From Microvirga subterranea (lineage in GTDB: Bacteria > Pseudomonadota > Alphaproteobacteria > Rhizobiales > Beijerinckiaceae), in NCBI RefSeq assembly GCF_003350535.1, contig NZ_QQBB01000003.1:186001-250000 (forward strand): DNA of 64,000 nt, written 5' to 3'. Below the pieces are notes generated by a model. It searched no databases, was not told the origin of the DNA, and was given only the letters and a program-made list of their open reading frames with translations. The translations under genes were made by a program, and so were the position numbers. Below are positions 53,591-61,809 of this stretch, piece by piece; the first letter of the stretch is position 1, and each line of letters opens with the position of its first letter.

Positions 53591-54649
53591 GTGGATACAG
53601 GCGGCAGCTCAGCGCAGGTTCGCCTGACGCGCAAGCGGCGGAAAATGCAGCGCGTCACCATGATGGACGTGGCCAAGCTGGCCCAGGTCTCTCCTTCAAC
53701 GGTCTCCCTCTATCTCCGGAAACCGGAGGCAGTCTCCCCCTCCGCCGGTCAGGACATCGCCCGCGCGATCGATGACCTGGGCTATGTGCCGAACTTGGTG
53801 GCCGGCGGCCTCGCGGCCGCTTCGTCAAAGGTCGTGAGCATCATCGTACCGTCGATCCGCAACGCATTCTTCGCCGAGACCGTAGCGACGCTTCAGGCCG
53901 AACTGGCATCGGAAGGCCTTCAGGTGCTCTTGGGCCATACCGACTACGGAGAAAATCAGGAAGAAGCGCTTGTCCGGACCGCCCTTTCCTGGGCGCCGGC
54001 CGCAATCGTTCTCACGGGGCTGAGCCATAGCCTGGGCACAAGCAAGCTTCTCAAGGCCAGCCGGGTTCCGGTCATCGAAATGTGGGAACTCGGCGGCGAG
54101 CCGCTGGACATGGCGGTGGGGTTCTCCCATCCCCAGGTCGGCGCGTCTGCGGCCAGGCACCTGCTCTCGAAGGGGCGCCGCAACCTCGCCTTTCTGGGCG
54201 CCCGCATGCATGAGGATCACCGCGCCGAGCAGCGTGCCGCCGGCTTCGCAGAGGCTGGAAAAGCCGGCGATGCCTCCATCTGCGAGATCGTCAACCATCC
54301 CGGTGCCGCGACGGTCGAGGCGGGAGCCCTTCTCCTGAATCGGGCGCTCCAGCAGGTGCCGGACCTCGACGGCGTCGCCTGTTCCAACGATCTCATTGCG
54401 CTCGGCGTTCTGTTCGAATGCCAGCGGACAGGCATCGCCATTCCCGAAAAGATCGCCCTGATCGGCTTCGGCGACCTCGACTTCAGCGCGTCCTGCGTTC
54501 CTTCGCTCACGACGATCCGACCGTCGGGCGACCTCATCGGCAAGGAGGTGGCGCGCCTGATCCTCGACAGCATCCACGGATCACGTCCTGAAGGCGCACG
54601 TCGCATCGTCGACACCAGCCACGTGCTGATCGAACGGCGGAGCACCTGA
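53591..54649 (+). CDS. LacI-family repressor of the sulfoquinovose operon
   Basis: A 352-residue regulator. The HTH (VTMMDVAKLAQVSPSTVSLYL) is preceded by a basic arm, and the hinge is LVAGGLAAASSKVV. The periplasmic-binding-like ligand domain ends with IGFGDLDFSASCVPSLTTIRP. The start is a GTG with AGAGAGG upstream. Divergent orientation and two matching AGCGCT operators indicate that it represses both its own gene and the operon until sulfoquinovose or a derivative binds. Confidence 0.9.
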   Translation: MDTGGSSAQVRLTRKRRKMQRVTMMDVAKLAQVSPSTVSLYLRKPEAVSPSAGQDIARAIDDLGYVPNLVAGGLAAASSKVVSIIVPSIRNAFFAETVATLQAELASEGLQVLLGHTDYGENQEEALVRTALSWAPAAIVLTGLSHSLGTSKLLKASRVPVIEMWELGGEPLDMAVGFSHPQVGASAARHLLSKGRRNLAFLGARMHEDHRAEQRAAGFAEAGKAGDASICEIVNHPGAATVEAGALLLNRALQQVPDLDGVACSNDLIALGVLFECQRTGIAIPEKIALIGFGDLDFSASCVPSLTTIRPSGDLIGKEVARLILDSIHGSRPEGARRIVDTSHVLIERRST

Positions 54650-54657
54650 TTTGCGCC

Positions 54658-55551
54658 CTACTCCCAGGCCGCTCCGCTCAGGGCGTCGAGGGGAATCTTG
54701 AGGTAGCGCCGCCCGTTCGTCTCCGGCTCCGGCAGCCTTCCGGCTCGAATATTCACCTGGAGCGCCTGCAGGATCAGAACCGGCATGGGCAGCGTCCGAT
54801 CGCGGGCCTCACGCAAGGCCACATATTCTTCTTCCGTCCTCGCCTTCGTCAGATGGATGTTGTGAGCCCTCTGCTGTGCGACGGTGCTTTCCCAGGCCGG
54901 CTCCCGTCCCTCAGGCCGGTAATCGTGCCCCGTGAACAGTCGCGTATCGTCGGGCAACTCCAGGATGCGCCGGATGCTCCTCCACAGCGCCCGCGCAGAA
55001 CCGCCGGGGAAGTCCGCACGGGCTGTCCCGCTGTCCGGCATGAACAGCGTATCATGGATGAACGCGGCGTCTCCGGTCCGATAGGCAATGGAGGCAAGCG
55101 TATGCCCGGGCGTGAACATCACCTCCACGTCCATGTTGCCGATCTTGAAACGCTCACCGTCGGCGAAGGTGCGGTCCCACTGCGAGCCGTCGGCCGGAAA
55201 GTCCTCAGGTAGGTTGTAGAGGTCCTTCCAGAGCTTCTGGACCTCGGTGATCTTCTCCCCAATGCCTGTGCGCGCGCCCGTCCTCTGCTTCAGGTACGCT
55301 GCGGCAGAGAAATGGTCAGCATGCGGATGGGTGTCGAGGATCCATTCCAGGTCGCACCCCTCGCGCTCCACATAGGCGAGAAGTTCGTCTGCGGAGCGCG
55401 TGGCGGTGCAGCCGGACTTCGGGTCGAAGTCGAGGACCGGATCGATGATCGCGCAGCGCTTCGTCTCCGGGTCCGCAACCACGTACTGGATGCTGCCGGT
55501 GCGCTTGTCGTAGAAACCTTTCACGATCGGGGACGGCGGCGATGAGGCCAT
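54658..55551 (-). CDS. MBL-fold persulfide dioxygenase (ETHE1/Blh type)
   Basis: A 297-residue metallo-beta-lactamase-fold protein. THPHADH is the HxHxDH motif, with a later His in FTPGHTLASIAY and in LFTGHDY. ETHE1-like enzymes oxidise glutathione persulfide to sulfite with one iron. The C-terminal part (MPVLILQALQVNIRAG) is longer than in human ETHE1 and typical of bacterial homologues. It is encoded with a BigR-type repressor and two YeeE/YedE channel subunits, the known Blh operon layout of Agrobacterium and Xylella. GGAG lies eight bases before the ATG. Confidence 0.9.
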   Translation of the reverse strand: MASSPPSPIVKGFYDKRTGSIQYVVADPETKRCAIIDPVLDFDPKSGCTATRSADELLAYVEREGCDLEWILDTHPHADHFSAAAYLKQRTGARTGIGEKITEVQKLWKDLYNLPEDFPADGSQWDRTFADGERFKIGNMDVEVMFTPGHTLASIAYRTGDAAFIHDTLFMPDSGTARADFPGGSARALWRSIRRILELPDDTRLFTGHDYRPEGREPAWESTVAQQRAHNIHLTKARTEEEYVALREARDRTLPMPVLILQALQVNIRAGRLPEPETNGRRYLKIPLDALSGAAWE

Positions 55552-55585
55552 GGGAATGACTCCGGGAGCATGGACGAAGGGGAAA

Positions 55586-56047
55586 TCAGCCGTCGGCAGC
55601 GGGGGCGGTCTCCCCGAGAAGCTGCTGCGGAGGTCCGGACGGCAAGGAGATGCGCGCCAGCAGGAGCCCCGCAACCATCGCTGTGACGAAAACGAAGATC
55701 GTCCAGGGACCTGCGACGAGATCGACGAGCGCCGGGCCCGGGCACAGTCCGACCAAGCCCCAGCCGAGCCCGAAGATTGCCGCGCCCGTGAGCAGACGCG
55801 GATCGACGTCACGACGGGACGGGACGTCGAGCCTCGGCGCAAGAACCGGCGCCCCACGGCTTCGTGAATAGGCGTAGCCGAGCGCGGAAACCGCTACGGC
55901 TCCGCCCATGACGAAGGCGAGACTCGGGTCCCAGCGGCCGAATATATCGAGAAACGCCAGCACCTTCGCCGGATTGATCATCTGGGAAATCACGAGCCCC
56001 AAACCGAAAATGAGGCCAGATGCGAAAGCGGACAGGATGATCGCCAT
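55586..56047 (-). CDS. YeeE/YedE (PmpB-like) sulfur transport family protein
   Basis: A 153-residue membrane protein with four to five helices: ILSAFASGLIFGLGLVISQM, FVMGGAVAVSALGYAYS and GAAIFGLGWGLVGLCPGPALVDL, the last with the conserved GLCPGPA Cys motif of the DUF6691/YedE group. With the upstream subunit it probably forms a channel for sulfide, thiosulfate or a persulfide. The stop of the neighbour and the start here are three bases apart. Confidence 0.88.
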   Translation of the reverse strand: MAIILSAFASGLIFGLGLVISQMINPAKVLAFLDIFGRWDPSLAFVMGGAVAVSALGYAYSRSRGAPVLAPRLDVPSRRDVDPRLLTGAAIFGLGWGLVGLCPGPALVDLVAGPWTIFVFVTAMVAGLLLARISLPSGPPQQLLGETAPAADG

Positions 56048-56050
56048 GGC

Positions 56051-56476
56051 CTATGCTCCCAGCAGGTGACGGGTCACGAGAACCGTGACGATCGCAGTTG
56101 CCGTGAACACCGCCGTCGCTACGATCGATCGGGGCGAGCCGCGGCCGACCCCACACACCCCGTGACCGCTCGTGCAGCCGGCGCCGAGGCGCGTGCCGAA
56201 GCCGACCAGGAAACCTGCAATAGCAAGGACTGGAACCGAAGCTTCGACGGTGATGGGCGGGATTGCTCCTCCGAAAGCGCGATAGATGACAGGGGCCAGC
56301 AGCAGTCCGGCCAGGAAGGCGATGCGCCACGAGACGTCGCCGCGCGAGGGCGGGAGGAGTCCGCCGAGAATGCCGCTGATGCCGGCGACACGGCCGTTCA
56401 GGATCAGAATAAGAGCCGCGGAACCGCCGATGAGCATGCCGCCGACAAGTGCGGAAACAGGCGTGAAATGGTCCAT
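56051..56476 (-). CDS. YeeE/YedE (PmpA-like) sulfur transport family protein
   Basis: A 141-residue membrane protein. LVGGMLIGGSAALILILNGRVAGISGI and FGTRLGAGCTSGHGVCGVGR are hallmark segments; the CTSGHGVCG cysteines match those that pass sulfur species in YeeE. GGGAGAT precedes the ATG at 56476. It is the second gene of the BigR operon. Confidence 0.9.
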   Translation of the reverse strand: MDHFTPVSALVGGMLIGGSAALILILNGRVAGISGILGGLLPPSRGDVSWRIAFLAGLLLAPVIYRAFGGAIPPITVEASVPVLAIAGFLVGFGTRLGAGCTSGHGVCGVGRGSPRSIVATAVFTATAIVTVLVTRHLLGA

Positions 56477-56510
56477 CTCGATCTCCCGCCGGTCGTAAAT
56501 CTTCTGACGT

Positions 56511-56846
56511 TCACGACTCCTTGGCAATCTGCTGCTGTCGGCAATAGAGGGCATGCAGGGTCGCGAAGAGTTGCTCGATCCGCGGATCGGCGATGCGGTA
56601 CCAGATCGTCTGGCTCTCGCGCCGGAAGGTGACGACCCCCTCGTCCCGCATCTTGGCAAGATGCTGAGACAGGGCCGATTGCGACAGGCCGACGGCTTCC
56701 GCAAGGGTGGTGACATTCGCCTCACCCCATTCCACCAGCTTGCAGAGGATCATCAGGCGCCTCTCGTTGGCGAGCGCGCGCAGGATGTTTGCGACCTCCG
56801 TCGCATTCTCCTCAAAGCTCTCCAGATCGAAACGTAGGGTTGTCAT
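56511..56846 (-). CDS. bigR: BigR-type ArsR repressor, persulfide sensor
   Basis: A 111-residue winged-helix protein. The HTH is LAEAVGLSQSALSQHLAKMR and the wing FRRESQTIWYRI. Two cysteines, one in LMILCKLVEW and one in HALYCRQQ, sit 67 residues apart, like Cys42 and Cys108 of BigR, which form a disulfide/polysulfide link and release DNA when sulfane sulfur rises. An ATG at 56846 is preceded by AGGATGG. It heads the YeeE-YeeE-dioxygenase operon and has a perfect operator in its promoter. Confidence 0.9.
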   Translation of the reverse strand: MTTLRFDLESFEENATEVANILRALANERRLMILCKLVEWGEANVTTLAEAVGLSQSALSQHLAKMRDEGVVTFRRESQTIWYRIADPRIEQLFATLHALYCRQQQIAKES

Positions 56847-56869
56847 CACGCCATCCTGCCGGACACAAA

Positions 56870-56890
56870 ATTAGACCTTTCTAATATAAT
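56870..56890. promoter_or_regulatory. BigR operator in a divergent promoter region
   Basis: ATTAGA-CCTT-TCTAAT (56870-56885) is a perfect inverted repeat. On the minus strand it falls between TTGCCA (-35) and TAATTT (-10), 16 bases apart. On the plus strand it touches a perfect -10, TATAAT (56885-56890), that can serve the next gene. One BigR dimer could thus govern both directions. Confidence 0.7.
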
Positions 56891-56973
56891 GGCAAGTCTC
56901 TCGACTGCAAGATGGTCACGGAACTGTGTCGCTCGCGGGGTCGTTCCTTCACGATAAAGAAGGAGAAGATCCT

Positions 56974-57432
56974 ATGGTTGCAAGCAGCGTCGCGCGGGTG
57001 CCGCTCCATACGAGTGCAGAGGCCAACCGCAGGATCGAAGCGCAGATCGCCGAGAGCGTCCGCTGGCATGCGGCTCACCCTGAAGGGATCGACCAGCGCC
57101 TGCAGGAGCTCGACGAGGAATGGGATATCGAGCGGATGCTGCAGGCCAACGCCTCGACACTCGCCTTCATCGGCGTTGCGCTCGGCGCCACGCTGGACCG
57201 GCGCTGGCTCGCTCTCCCAGCCCTTGTGACCGCATTCCTGTTCCAGCATGCGATCCAGGGGTGGTGCCCTCCCCTGCCGATCCTGCGCAATTGGGGCTTC
57301 CGCACCGAGCACGAGATCGATACGGAGCGCTACGCGCTCAAGGCCCTGCGCGGAGACTTCGGACCCATTGGACCTGGACCGCACAACCGGGACACGCGCG
57401 CGAGTCATGCGCTTCAGGCTGCCCGGCTCTAG
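56974..57432 (+). CDS. YgaP-like transmembrane (DUF2892) domain protein
   Basis: A 152-residue protein. The N-terminal half is soluble and helical (ANRRIEAQIAESVRWHAAHPEGI, landmark). Then two helices follow: NASTLAFIGVALGATLDRRW and ALPALVTAFLFQHAIQGWCPP, the DUF2892 membrane hairpin known from the rhodanese YgaP. LPILRNWGFRTEHEIDTERYAL follows. AGGAGAAG precedes the ATG. It lies divergent from bigR across the shared operator, so persulfide control is likely. No rhodanese domain is present. Confidence 0.82.
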   Translation: MVASSVARVPLHTSAEANRRIEAQIAESVRWHAAHPEGIDQRLQELDEEWDIERMLQANASTLAFIGVALGATLDRRWLALPALVTAFLFQHAIQGWCPPLPILRNWGFRTEHEIDTERYALKALRGDFGPIGPGPHNRDTRASHALQAARL

Positions 57433-57534
57433 ACCCGGAAATTCGGCACTGCATTGTCTGGCGACGGATCGATTCTGCCGAGCGCACGCCGGAGCGCATC
57501 GAAAACTTCGCCGTCACCTGCCATACCGGCTCCG

Positions 57535-58329
57535 TCAGCGCGGCCTGACGCCCGGCTCGCTGCCAGCCGCGAACACGAACTCGACACCGGCCTGTTCCAG
57601 GGCCGCCCGTACCGACTTGGCGCTCCTGTCGCGTACCGAGAGCGTCCCGTCGCTCGCTTCGATGCGCTTGACGGTCATCGGCGACACGCCAGCCGCCTCG
57701 GCCAGTTCGCGGACCGACCAGTTGACCAGTCCCCGCGCCGCACGGACCTGCTGGCTCGTGATCGACGGCTCGATCTGGAAATCGAGCAGCGGGGAGCGCA
57801 GTGGCGGCAGTGGCTGGCTCGACGGTGCCAACCCGGTCTCCTCCACATGGTGGAGCCACAGCTCGTCCACCGTGATGCGTGCCAGATTGCTGAGCAGGTT
57901 CATCTGCCGGGGCGTGAAGTCACGGGGCACGTGATCGACTATGCAGATGGATCCGATGCGGATCCCGGGCTCGGTGACGAAGGGCGCACCGGCATAGAAG
58001 CGCAGCGGCGGATCGGCATTGACATAGGGATGCGAGACGAAGCGGCCGTCTCTCCCCGTGTCGGGAACCACGAAGACCTCGTCGTGCATCACGGTGTAAT
58101 TACAGAACGAGAGGTGCCGCGGTGCCTCGACCAGTCCCGGCTTGGTCCCGCTTTTGATCCACGCCACATCCTTATCGAGGAAGACCATCAGCACGACCGG
58201 TACCTGAAAGAGCCCCTGGGCAGCGGCGCAGATGCGATCCAGGCCGGCCGGGAGAGCTCCGTCGAGAATTTTCAGGCGGCGCAGCGCCTGCAGGCGCTCC
58301 ACCTCGTTCGGTGGCATCGGAAAGGTCAT
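57535..58329 (-). CDS. GAF domain protein with C-terminal helix-turn-helix
   Basis: A 264-residue two-domain protein. The GAF domain (about 10-160) has NEVERLQALRRLKILD, FLDKDVAWIKSG, APRHLSFCNYTVMHDEVFVV, FYAGAPFVTEPGIRIGSICIVD, typical of standalone GAF sensors. The C-terminal part (about 185-255) is an XRE-type HTH: QQVRAARGLVNWSVRELAEA, AGVSPMTVKRIEASDG. It probably couples a small-molecule or redox signal to DNA binding. ATG 58329 is used (TTG at 58359 is an alternative). No clear operon partner is present. Confidence 0.82.
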   Translation of the reverse strand: MTFPMPPNEVERLQALRRLKILDGALPAGLDRICAAAQGLFQVPVVLMVFLDKDVAWIKSGTKPGLVEAPRHLSFCNYTVMHDEVFVVPDTGRDGRFVSHPYVNADPPLRFYAGAPFVTEPGIRIGSICIVDHVPRDFTPRQMNLLSNLARITVDELWLHHVEETGLAPSSQPLPPLRSPLLDFQIEPSITSQQVRAARGLVNWSVRELAEAAGVSPMTVKRIEASDGTLSVRDRSAKSVRAALEQAGVEFVFAAGSEPGVRPR

Positions 58330-58450
58330 TAGCGGGAGACGGACTTTGGAAGGAACCAACGTTCCTGTTGAATATCGGACTCAACCAAAGGTATCCAGCC
58401 CCAAGTCGACCCCGTCGCGGCGGGAGATGTCGCACCGTGCTCCCGTTCGA

Positions 58451-58588
58451 TCAGGGGCGAGTGGAAAGATGGTCCTTGCCAGGGCCGGCCGATCGAGGCG
58501 CCAGCTTCCGGATAATCGCCTTCACATGCTCCCTCACGACCCGATCGCCGGCATCCTCGCGCTTGGGGTCCTTGGTGCTTTGCGTCAT
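58451..58588 (-). CDS. Possible small protein in a gene-poor stretch
   Basis: A 45-residue reading frame, charged and helical (DAGDRVVREHVKAIIRKLAPR), with GGAG eight bases before its ATG. It lies in the 525-base interval 58330-58854, which otherwise shows no gene or clear repeat. Evidence is limited to the ribosome site and the amphipathic helix. Confidence 0.35.
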   Translation of the reverse strand: MTQSTKDPKREDAGDRVVREHVKAIIRKLAPRSAGPGKDHLSTRP

Positions 58589-58854
58589 GAGGCCAACTCC
58601 GACGGTCCAAAGGGAACAGACACTCGATACCGCCACGCTATTCCGGCGACCTGGGACTTTATGTGCTCACGCGCACGCCCGTTCGGGACAAGCCATTGCT
58701 GCACCTAACTCTTTCGGGGGATCTTCGAGGTGATGCCATTCAGATGCCGAACCAATGACGCCGTCCGGGACACAGGTTCGAACCGGAAGCATCGGTCGGA
58801 CCAATGATCGGCCCAAAAACTTCCCTGCTACGCTCGATGTGCTATCCATGTCGA

Positions 58855-59064
58855 ATGAACGACGACTCCAAGGATATTGTCGAGCGGCTGCGCTCCACGG
58901 CCGACACGGCCCTCCCTTCCACCACAGGATTTACCCGTCTGAGCGATGACGCCGCACAAGTGCTTGCCGAAGCGGCTGAGGAGATAGAACGTTTGCGAGA
59001 GGAACTTTCGGCAGAAAAGCCGAATGGCCGCATGCCAGGCCAAGGCGCAGCGCCGACGGCCTGA
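58855..59064 (+). CDS. Small hypothetical protein with C-terminal coiled helix
   Basis: A 69-residue protein beginning MNDDSKDIVERLRSTAD and containing SDDAAQVLAEAAEEIERLREEL, a heptad-like helix. Such short proteins resemble phage or Rhizobiales 'hypothetical' proteins with an ERLREEL coil. No membrane segment is found. The ATG at 58855 is chosen; the frame stays open to 58804. It is the first of three small genes in the same direction. Confidence 0.55.
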   Translation: MNDDSKDIVERLRSTADTALPSTTGFTRLSDDAAQVLAEAAEEIERLREELSAEKPNGRMPGQGAAPTA

Positions 59065-59136
59065 GGGATAGCGCCGGGGGCCACCGCATCACCGGCATTG
59101 CCCAATGACGCTGACACCGATTCGAGGAAGCATCCG

Positions 59137-59439
59137 TTGAGTGATCACGTGGAATATTGGTGGGTCACCTACAGCGACGAGGTCCAGCCCGCCGAGGTGA
59201 CTTTCCGCGGTGGAATTCCCGTGCACGCGCGCCTGATCGGGTCACGAGATATCGTGACGGCCAACCTGATCGAGCTCATGGAGCGCCTTCCAACCACTCC
59301 CAAACGAAGCTCCGAGCAGTTCCGGCCGCCCTCGCCACCTCCTCCGCGGCAGCCGACCAGCCCTCTCTGGCTCATCGGGATCATCCTGCTTACGCTCGTG
59401 TATTGGTTTTCCGGCTATCTCTTCGACGCCATCAAGTAG
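59137..59439 (+). CDS. Small tail-anchored membrane protein of unknown function
   Basis: A 100-residue protein. The first 55 residues (HVEYWWVTYSDEVQPAEVTFRG) look like a small beta domain. A Pro-rich linker (RPPSPPPPRQPTSP) follows, and then one C-terminal helix LWLIGIILLTLVYWFSGYLF, so it is probably tail-anchored in the inner membrane. The TTG at 59137 is chosen since GAGGAAG lies six bases upstream; the frame is open back to a TTG at 59098. Family unknown. Confidence 0.6.
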   Translation: MSDHVEYWWVTYSDEVQPAEVTFRGGIPVHARLIGSRDIVTANLIELMERLPTTPKRSSEQFRPPSPPPPRQPTSPLWLIGIILLTLVYWFSGYLFDAIK

Positions 59440-59482
59440 ACTAGGATCGACTTGTTAACGGGAATCGTGCCATCCACCCGGC

Positions 59483-59758
59483 ATGTCGAACGCGTCCTAC
59501 TCCCGTGACACTACCGCCATTTCCGAAATCACCGGCGAGCCGGTGAGCACCTGGTCCGAGGAATGGCAGCACGAATGCGAAGCGCGGACCGTGCTCGCCC
59601 TTTCCAAGAGCGACCGCGAGTCGTTTTTCAACGGCTCCAAGGACGAGGACGGCAAGCGCAAGGAGCGCGGAATCATTGCCATTCGGGGTCCGAAGGCGGC
59701 CGAAGCGCTGCGCGGCTACATGGAGCGCATCATCGAGGCCCGGAGCCGAAGGACCTAA
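59483..59758 (+). CDS. Small soluble hypothetical protein
   Basis: A 91-residue hydrophilic protein. SEEWQHECEARTVLALSKSDRESFFNG and KERGIIAIRGPKAAEALRGYMERII (landmarks near residues 25-51 and 60-84) suggest two helical parts. It is well coded, with charged residues in a normal mix, but I do not recognise its family. It ends 13 bases before the stop of the convergent chloride channel gene. Confidence 0.65.
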   Translation: MSNASYSRDTTAISEITGEPVSTWSEEWQHECEARTVLALSKSDRESFFNGSKDEDGKRKERGIIAIRGPKAAEALRGYMERIIEARSRRT

Positions 59759-59771
59759 GCACGACGTCAGG

Positions 59772-61544
59772 TTATTTCAGGGCACCGATGCCGAGATCTT
59801 CACGGCGCTGCTGGTCGAGCAGGGATGACGCTAGCGCGAAGGCGTCGCGCGCACGAATGCAGCCGATCAGGTTGTTGCGGTCGTCGGGCGCAACGACCGC
59901 CAGGGTCGGACGGTCATCCGTCCGGAAGATGTCCACAACCTCCGCCAGGGTGGTCCGGGGCGTGATGATCGGAGCCGTCTCATAGACCAGCTCGGCCGCA
60001 ACCACCGGCAGATCCTCGGCTTCGGCGTCGAGCGCCTCCACGAGTTGCGGATCGATCAAGCCGGCGAAACTGCCGTTGAGGCTGTAGACGGCAGTCCCAC
60101 GCGCACCGGCGGTCGACACAGCCCGGCGGACGTCTTCGAGGCCGGCATTGACTGCGACCGCACGCTTGGGCGGCCTGATGATATCGCTGATGGCGGTCGT
60201 CTCGAGGCGAGAGACGTCATGCCCGCCTTCGATGGCAAGGCCGCGCTGCTGGAAACGCCATGTCGCGAAGGAATATCCGAACAGCCGGTCCGTGAGGAAC
60301 GAAGCCGAGATCGCCCCGATCGCCACGACGATCGTTGCATCGAAGTCTCCCGTCGTCTCCAGGACCAGGAAGATCATTGCGAGGGGGCTGCCGATGACGC
60401 TGGCGCCCACCGACGCCATGCCGATGACGGCGCCGAGCGCGGGGCTCAGCGGCGGGGCACCGGGCACGAACGGCAGGAGCCACGCGAAAACCTGTCCCAA
60501 CAGCGCGCCCATCATGAGCGATGCGCTGAACAGACCACCGCGGAACCCAGCTCCGAGGCTCGCAGCGGAGGCCAAGCCTTTCGCGGCGAGCAGCCCTAGC
60601 GCTTGGCGACCGGCAATGTCTCCGTTGACCGCATGCTCGATCGCCGCATGGCCGCTGCCGAGAACCGCCGGGAACCGCATTGAGAGCAGGGTGAGAAGCA
60701 GGCCTGCCGCTACGCGGCGCAGGGTTTCGTCCCCGACGAACCGCTTGAGGATGCGCTCCGTTGCGGAGACCAGAAGCATCACGGCGATCCCCATGAAGGC
60801 GGAGGCCCCGCCGATCAGCACGGCAAGCGGGTAGTCGGACCACAACGCGTTCGTGCCGACCTCGAGGCTGAATGGCTTCGTCGGCCCCGATACGAGCCAG
60901 ATCATCAGGACGGCGGAAATCGCCCCGATGCCGATCGGAGCGAGGGTACGCTTCGAATAGGTCCCCAGCACGAGTTCATAGGCGTAGAGCATCCCGGCGA
61001 TCGGCGCTCTGTAAGCCGCCGCGATGGCGGCAGCGGATCCGACGCCGACCAGGAGACGCAGGTCCGATCGAGGTTTGTTAAGCCGTCGCCCGAGGCGGCT
61101 TGCAAGGACCGCGCCGAGCTGCGTGACGGCAGCCTCGATCCCCACGGAAGCCCCGAAGGACACCGACGCGAGGATCGGGATCACGACCGCGGTCGCATCG
61201 TACCAGCTCATCCGGCCACCGCTCAGGGCATTGGCCTCCACGGCGTCGATCGGGTCCTTCGTCCGCCAGTAGGCGGTCAGGCGCGAGAGGACGGTGACCA
61301 GAATGGCGCTGCAGACGAGCGCAAGGGCGATCCGGACATAGGATGCATGGTCCGGGAGGGCGATCCTCCGCTCGGCCGCGAAGCCCAGCATGGCCCGCTG
61401 TGCGAAGACGACGAACTGTTGGATGCCGGCGACCATCAGCCCGGTTGCGACTCCGATCAGGATCGAAAGCCCGACGAGCCGGAAGGAGCCGGAAGGCTTG
61501 CGCAGATGCGAGAAGGCGGAGAAGCGCGTGCGGAGCCCAATCAC
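59772..61544 (-). CDS. ClC-type chloride channel/antiporter with CBS domains
   Basis: A 590-residue membrane protein. GASVGIEAAVTQLGA carries the gating Glu of the ClC family (GxxxGxE), and GFRGGLFSASLMMGALLGQ is the second Cl- motif. About eleven helices (20-430) are followed by two CBS domains (about 440-570) that may bind adenine nucleotides. The start is uncertain: GTG 61544 has AGGGG seven bases upstream and begins just before the first helix, while the frame is open to 61703. It could exchange Cl- for H+ or be a fluoride or nitrate relative; the latter need other pore residues. Confidence 0.85.
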   Translation of the reverse strand: MIGLRTRFSAFSHLRKPSGSFRLVGLSILIGVATGLMVAGIQQFVVFAQRAMLGFAAERRIALPDHASYVRIALALVCSAILVTVLSRLTAYWRTKDPIDAVEANALSGGRMSWYDATAVVIPILASVSFGASVGIEAAVTQLGAVLASRLGRRLNKPRSDLRLLVGVGSAAAIAAAYRAPIAGMLYAYELVLGTYSKRTLAPIGIGAISAVLMIWLVSGPTKPFSLEVGTNALWSDYPLAVLIGGASAFMGIAVMLLVSATERILKRFVGDETLRRVAAGLLLTLLSMRFPAVLGSGHAAIEHAVNGDIAGRQALGLLAAKGLASAASLGAGFRGGLFSASLMMGALLGQVFAWLLPFVPGAPPLSPALGAVIGMASVGASVIGSPLAMIFLVLETTGDFDATIVVAIGAISASFLTDRLFGYSFATWRFQQRGLAIEGGHDVSRLETTAISDIIRPPKRAVAVNAGLEDVRRAVSTAGARGTAVYSLNGSFAGLIDPQLVEALDAEAEDLPVVAAELVYETAPIITPRTTLAEVVDIFRTDDRPTLAVVAPDDRNNLIGCIRARDAFALASSLLDQQRREDLGIGALK

Positions 61545-61809
61545 GGCCAGCCCCTGGGGGGCCGTCGATCGTCTGCTCTGAAAGCGCGACCACTCATGGT
61601 GAGCCAAGCCTCGTTTCACCTTCGCATCCAGTGATGCGAGGAGCCATGTCGTCGTTCCGGAATGGGTTGGTACAGGCCTCAATAGGCCTCGGGAACGCCG
61701 CATGCAAGGGCCTGGGGATCGGCGAAGGAACCGCAGGTGAACAGATTTTACCTGTCAAGACCTGACGCCCCCGTTGCCGCGGAGCGGTGTTCTGGGGTGT
61801 AGTAGCCGC

